From Chitinimonas sp036961565 (GTDB lineage: Bacteria; Pseudomonadota; Gammaproteobacteria; Burkholderiales; Chitinimonadaceae): DNA of 64,000 nt. This document shows, piece by piece, positions 60,371 through 64,000 of the stretch. Every line of letters starts with the position of its first letter. Positions within the stretch are counted from its first letter, which is position 1. Below the pieces are notes generated by a model that saw only the letters and a list, made by a program, of their open reading frames with translations, was not told the origin of the DNA and did not search any database. The translations under genes and the position numbers were made by a program. The DNA lies in the NCBI RefSeq assembly GCF_036961565.1, contig NZ_JBAMDD010000004.1, positions 62,001-126,000 on the forward strand, written 5' to 3'.

Positions 60371-60917
60371 TCCAGTAACCTTCCATGAATTTCGGGGGGC
60401 CGTCGTAACCTATGCCCACCCAGGCCTGCGGGTTGCCATACCACGCAGCAAAAACGATCTGATGCAAGGCCTGGTAGCCACTGCGCAACAGCAGGAACGA
60501 CGAATAGCGCCAACGGTTGAGGAAATGAGCAATATCCTCGTCGCTGGCGGTCTCCCACGATGCCCCTACACCCACCACCCAGCGGCGAGTCACACGGCTG
60601 TTCAGCAAGGCCAGCAGCTCCTTGACCTCAGCCTGTACACCCATCGGCAAGCCTGCGATGGCGGTATCGCAGCCCAGCACCGCCTGGTAGAGCGCGGTCT
60701 CGTATTCGGCCTCATCGCGCGGCAAGGCACCCTTGAGCATGACCCGTGCAATCGCGGCCAGCGCCGTACGGCTTTCGGCATCCAGCACCTTGAACCTGGC
60801 CTGCGCCGGTACGGCATAGAGGCTGTCCGGCGTGATCGGCCCGTAAGCCAACCGGGCAAGGCCCAGCAAGGCTGCACCGGCGACGCCGGTTTTCAGCAAT
60901 TGGCGGCGGCTAAGCAT
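60363..60917 (-). CDS. Small Tat-exported protein, probable partner of the GMC enzyme
   Basis: A 184-residue protein with a twin-arginine signal (SRRQLLKTGVAGAALLGLARLAY) and a helical mature part containing RYSSFLLLRSGYQALHQIVF and WYGNPQAWVGIGYDGPP. It resembles the small gamma-like subunits found with membrane-bound or periplasmic GMC dehydrogenases. It overlaps the GMC start by eight bases, so the two proteins are probably made together and exported as a complex. A further 17 codons upstream are open but the ATG at 60917 gives the proper signal. Confidence 0.85.
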   Translation of the reverse strand: MLSRRQLLKTGVAGAALLGLARLAYGPITPDSLYAVPAQARFKVLDAESRTALAAIARVMLKGALPRDEAEYETALYQAVLGCDTAIAGLPMGVQAEVKELLALLNSRVTRRWVVGVGASWETASDEDIAHFLNRWRYSSFLLLRSGYQALHQIVFAAWYGNPQAWVGIGYDGPPKFMEGYWNA

Positions 60918-60975
60918 GTTTCCCTCTTCTTGTTCTAGCCATGGCCAGGCAGCGCCCGGCCCAGGCACGATTCCA

Positions 60976-62403
60976 TCAACGCAGCATGAACTTCAACAGG
61001 CGTTCCACTCTGGGCCCATAGGGCGGGCGCAAGAGCCAGGCACCGTTGAAACGGCTCTGCGCAAATATCGGCTTCATCTTGGAGAAGGTCTCGAATCCTT
61101 CGTGGCCATGGTAGTGGCCCATGCCAGAGGGGCCGACACCGCCAAACGGCAGATCGTCCTGGCCCACGTGCATCACGGTTTCGTTGACACCCACCCCGCC
61201 CGAGATGGTATTGCTGATCACCCGGCTGATACGCTGGTTGTCGTAATCGAAGTAATACAGCGCCAGCGGCCGGGGATGCGTGTTGACGTAGTCTATGGCC
61301 TCGTCCAGCGTCTTGTAGGTCAGCACCGGCAGGATGGGGCCAAATATCTCGTCCTGCAGCAGCGTCATCTGCTCGGTCGTATCGAAAACCAGGGTAGGCG
61401 CCAGCTTACCGGTAGCCGGGTCCACCTCGGCCAGCGGCACCACGCGTGCGCCCTTCTCGACGGCGTCTTTCAGGTAGCCCTGCAGGCGGTTCAGGTGGCG
61501 GCCGTTTACCACGGCGGTGTAGTCGGGATTGGCGCCGGCATCGGGATACCACTTGCTCACCGCATCGCGTGCCGCAGCCAGGAACGCCTCCTGCTTGCCC
61601 TCGGGCAGCAGCACATAGTCCGGCGCCACGCAGGTCTGGCCAGCATTCAGGCACTTGCCATACATCACGCGCTCGGCAGCAGTCTGGATGGGGAACGACT
61701 CATGCACGATGGTCGGCGATTTGCCACCCAGCTCCAGCGTGACCGGCGTCAGGTTGTCGGCAGCCGCCCGCATCACATGCTTGCCCACGCTGGTCGATCC
61801 GGTAAACAGCATATGGTCCCAGGCATAGCCCGAGAACACCTGCGCCACCTCGGCACCACCATTGATGACGGCCACCTCGTTCTCGTCGAAGTACTGGCCT
61901 ATCAATCGGCGGAAAGCTTCGCCCAGGCGAGGTGTGAATTCCGATATCTTGACCACGGCACGGTTACCGGCAGCCAATGCTGCGGTCAGTGGGCCTACGG
62001 CCAGGAACAAGGGGTAGTTCCACGGTACGATGATGCCCACCACACCCAATGGCTGGGGCACCACCCGGTTGCTGGCCGGCTTGAACCAAACCGATACGCC
62101 ACGGCGCCGGGGCTTCATCCAGCGGCCTAGCTTGGCCAAGGCATGATCCACGCCCCCCAGGCTGGGGAATATCTCCAGCAGGCGGGTCTCGTGGGCAGAG
62201 CGATGACCGAAATCAGCCGAGATGGCAGCGGTGATTTCGTCGCCGTGCGCCTGCAGCACATGGCGCAGCCGATTCAGGCGATCCCGCCGCAGCGCTTCTG
62301 GCGGATAAGGCATGGCGGCATAGGCCTCGCGCTGGGCTTGGTAGGCCTGGCGCAGGTGGGCCAACTCGGCCTGGGTTTCATGGGGTTCGAATTGAGCTTG
62401 CAT
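60976..62403 (-). CDS. Aldehyde dehydrogenase (coniferyl-aldehyde dehydrogenase type)
   Basis: An NAD(P)-dependent aldehyde dehydrogenase, 475 residues. Catalytic Cys258 (NAGQTCVAP) and Glu224 (VTLELGGKSP) are present, with Asn129 (VPWNYP) and Lys152 (VVKISEFTP). The close relatives are class 3-like and coniferyl-type enzymes that accept aromatic or long-chain aldehydes. It lies upstream of the Tat/GMC pair in the same direction, with 58 bases between, so it could oxidise the aldehyde that the GMC enzyme makes from an alcohol. Confidence 0.92.
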   Translation of the reverse strand: MQAQFEPHETQAELAHLRQAYQAQREAYAAMPYPPEALRRDRLNRLRHVLQAHGDEITAAISADFGHRSAHETRLLEIFPSLGGVDHALAKLGRWMKPRRRGVSVWFKPASNRVVPQPLGVVGIIVPWNYPLFLAVGPLTAALAAGNRAVVKISEFTPRLGEAFRRLIGQYFDENEVAVINGGAEVAQVFSGYAWDHMLFTGSTSVGKHVMRAAADNLTPVTLELGGKSPTIVHESFPIQTAAERVMYGKCLNAGQTCVAPDYVLLPEGKQEAFLAAARDAVSKWYPDAGANPDYTAVVNGRHLNRLQGYLKDAVEKGARVVPLAEVDPATGKLAPTLVFDTTEQMTLLQDEIFGPILPVLTYKTLDEAIDYVNTHPRPLALYYFDYDNQRISRVISNTISGGVGVNETVMHVGQDDLPFGGVGPSGMGHYHGHEGFETFSKMKPIFAQSRFNGAWLLRPPYGPRVERLLKFMLR

Positions 62404-62865
62404 ATTGTTGTCTCCTCATCGGAGGCCCAGAGAAATACGGAGCCCCCACTTCAGCGCTTTGCCCGGCAATACCGGACGCTAATCCTCTGCATCAAATCCG
62501 CGCTGTATCGCTGATACGCCAGCCCTCGTCCAGCAAGCGCGCCGATGGTCGGCAGCGCTACCGTCTATGCCGGTCAGCAGACCAAGCGCCGTTGCCACGC
62601 TCGGCAGCAATTTTAGAGCAAACGCTTGATCAGCCGTTCTCCCTTCATCAGCAGGCGGGCGAAAAGCCGACAATAGGCACTGCAGCCCGCGCCAGTGCTC
62701 ACCAATGCCGTATCGCTACTGCAACAGCCTCGCCCGCTAGCCGGGCAGATTACGCAATTTTGCGTATTCAAGCCGCGCAACCCGCTCCCTATAGTGTGTC
62801 CCATACCGCAGGCGCCATGGGTGCCGCGCAATCAACGCAATCAACGCAATCAAGAGGACGAAATC
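62404..62865. promoter_or_regulatory. 460-bp divergent regulatory region with a palindromic operator
   Basis: No gene is supported here. It lies between the leftward dehydrogenase operon and the rightward Rossmann protein. TACGCAA-TT-TTGCGTA at 62751-62766 is a perfect 7-bp inverted repeat. A -10-like TATAGT lies at 62790-62795. This is the likely control region of both transcripts; the regulator is not in the window. Confidence 0.55.
62828..62854 (+). repeat. 9-bp tandem repeat before the last gene
   Basis: GCAATCAAC occurs three times in a row (the third ends in G), directly upstream of the ribosome site AGAGGA of the last gene. Copy-number change would alter the leader length. Confidence 0.75.
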
Positions 62866-64000
62866 ATGCTGAGCGATATCTGGCGCGTCATGGTGGCTTT
62901 GTGCGATTACCGCGCCTGGTGGCGCAAACTCACCGGCCGTCCCCTGGTCGACGTGGTGTTCATCACCAATCTACGTGACGAAGCCGAGCGTGAACGGTTC
63001 TTCGGCCACCGTGTGCCCGTACTCGGCCACGCCGACGGCCCGCGCATCTACCAGAACGGGGTAGCGGGGCGCGTGCGCGGCATCTACAGCACGGCAGCCG
63101 AGATGTTGACCAAGGAGGGCCGCCGCCTGGCACGGGCGCAATTTATCTCCGCCTGTGAGTGGGCAGAACACAATGGTGCCAAGGTGGTCTTGCTGGCGGC
63201 CTCCACCAAACGCCTGTTTGGCCGGGATGGCGCCATCCTGAAAGAGCGCTTCCCCAATCTGCTGTTTACCATCGGCGACAACGGCACCGCCCAGATGCTG
63301 TGGGTGGATGTGGAGCGGGCATTACGCAATGCCAAACTGGATCAGCGCAATGCCCGTATTCTGCTGATAGACCCTTACGGCCCCGAAGGCGCCTGCTTGG
63401 CCCGACGCCTGCTGCAAGCCGGTTACCGCGTGGTGGCCTGGAGCAGCAACGAAACAGCGCTGGCCGATATACAGGCCGATACCGGCATGGAAATCACCTC
63501 ACGCTTGGAAGATGCCGGCCAGGTAGACGCCGTGGTCACCTGCACCCACAGCGCCGCAGCCAGATTGGGTGTCTATGGTGTTACCCGCCTGCGCCACAGT
63601 CACCGCAAGTTACTGGTCATCGATGCGGCTGAGCCCGCCAGCCTGGATATCGATGCCTACGCCATCTGCCTTGATGAAGTTGTGCGCCAGGATGCCGGCA
63701 AGGCCTACTCCTGCCAATTGCACTATGTCCTGGGCGGCTGGTCCCGGCGCCTGCTGATGTTGAGCCGTGGCGTGGTGTTCGGCGGCTACGCCGAAGCCCT
63801 GTCCCTGTATCAAGCCATCCATCAGCTGGGGCAACACGAGCTAGCACAGATGGATTGGTTCGAGGTGGATTGCCCCCGCCTCAACCAGATAGGCACCGTG
63901 CTCACCTATGCCGGTTTCGAACCACCAGCACCAGCTTGCTTCGGCAAGCGTGTGGAGGATTTTGACCTGGCCTACGCCAACCGGCCCATGACCGCCTTCA
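62866..64000 (+). CDS. Rossmann-fold dehydrogenase-like protein, partial
   Basis: 378 codons are open to the window end, starting at an ATG with AGAGGA seven bases upstream. The N-terminal part contains VDVVFITNLRDEAERERF and RFPNLLFTIGDNGTAQML. The middle has a nucleotide-binding-like segment ILLIDPYGPEGACLARRLL followed by AGYRVVAW and VVTCTHSAAA. The layout faintly resembles cyanobacterial acyl-ACP reductases (the FTxGNxxTA-type stretch before a Rossmann domain), but the match is weak. No membrane segment. Diverges from the aldehyde/alcohol oxidation operon. Confidence 0.6.
   Translation, partial: MLSDIWRVMVALCDYRAWWRKLTGRPLVDVVFITNLRDEAERERFFGHRVPVLGHADGPRIYQNGVAGRVRGIYSTAAEMLTKEGRRLARAQFISACEWAEHNGAKVVLLAASTKRLFGRDGAILKERFPNLLFTIGDNGTAQMLWVDVERALRNAKLDQRNARILLIDPYGPEGACLARRLLQAGYRVVAWSSNETALADIQADTGMEITSRLEDAGQVDAVVTCTHSAAARLGVYGVTRLRHSHRKLLVIDAAEPASLDIDAYAICLDEVVRQDAGKAYSCQLHYVLGGWSRRLLMLSRGVVFGGYAEALSLYQAIHQLGQHELAQMDWFEVDCPRLNQIGTVLTYAGFEPPAPACFGKRVEDFDLAYANRPMTAF

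Noticed and set aside
62592..62978. 128-codon plus-strand frame before the last gene
   Set aside because: It overlaps the start of the better-supported Rossmann protein in another frame and reads like low-complexity non-coding sequence.
1..64000. CRISPR arrays, rRNA operons and complete insertion sequences
   Set aside because: No regularly spaced repeats, no rRNA-like sequence and no transposase gene were seen in the window.

Overview
The window reads as the chromosome of a flagellated, GC-rich betaproteobacterium, probably near the Neisseriales/Chitinimonas group. The evidence is a set of conserved betaproteobacterial blocks: rpoE-rseA-rseB-mucD with lepA-lepB-rnc-era-recO-acpS, purA-hisZ-hflC-hflK-hflX-hfq-der-bamB-hisS-ispG-rodZ-pilF-rlmN-ndk, and thyA-folA. 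The assignment is inferred from gene content and was not tested by a database search.

Layout. 1-2.5 kb: DNA repair glycosylase tag, an esterase and a ketopantoate reductase-like gene. 2.6-15.5 kb: one long leftward block with a STAS/PilZ-like pair, acpS, recO, era, rnc, lepB, lepA, a glutaredoxin-like gene, mucD, rseB, rseA and rpoE. GGAACTT elements of sigma-E type lie upstream of rpoE and mucD. 15.6-25 kb: nadB, ygfX, a SIMPL protein, a PilZ protein, a large hybrid histidine kinase and RNase R with a very long basic tail. 25-25.6 kb: two identical tRNA-Leu(CAG) genes, each with its own promoter and terminator. 25.7-42.7 kb: pdxJ, moved away from its usual recO-acpS position, then the long leftward housekeeping block from ndk to purA. 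43-48 kb: a SPOR protein, tilS, accA, fliW and flgM-flgN, the last pair with a consensus sigma-28 promoter.

48-56 kb is more mixed. It has a guanidine exporter gene behind a guanidine-II (mini-ykkC) riboswitch, two orphan periplasmic binding proteins, thyA-folA, a PAS-GGDEF protein, a RibD-C/DHFR-like reductase and an ArnD-like deacetylase homologue that has lost its metal-binding histidines.

The clearest accessory feature is at 56.2-57.5 kb. A tRNA(CAU) gene, probably tRNA-Ile2, has its 3' end duplicated 1.15 kb downstream (20 of 22 bases). Between the two copies lie a broken tyrosine integrase and an intact VapBC-type toxin-antitoxin pair. This looks like a decayed integrative element that has been reduced to its addiction module.

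The last 6 kb holds a leftward operon (aldehyde dehydrogenase, Tat-exported small protein, GMC oxidoreductase). Diverging from it is a truncated Rossmann-fold protein with a faint resemblance to acyl-ACP reductases. A perfect palindrome lies in the shared 460-bp intergenic region. The group is a candidate for a little-studied alcohol/aldehyde oxidation system.
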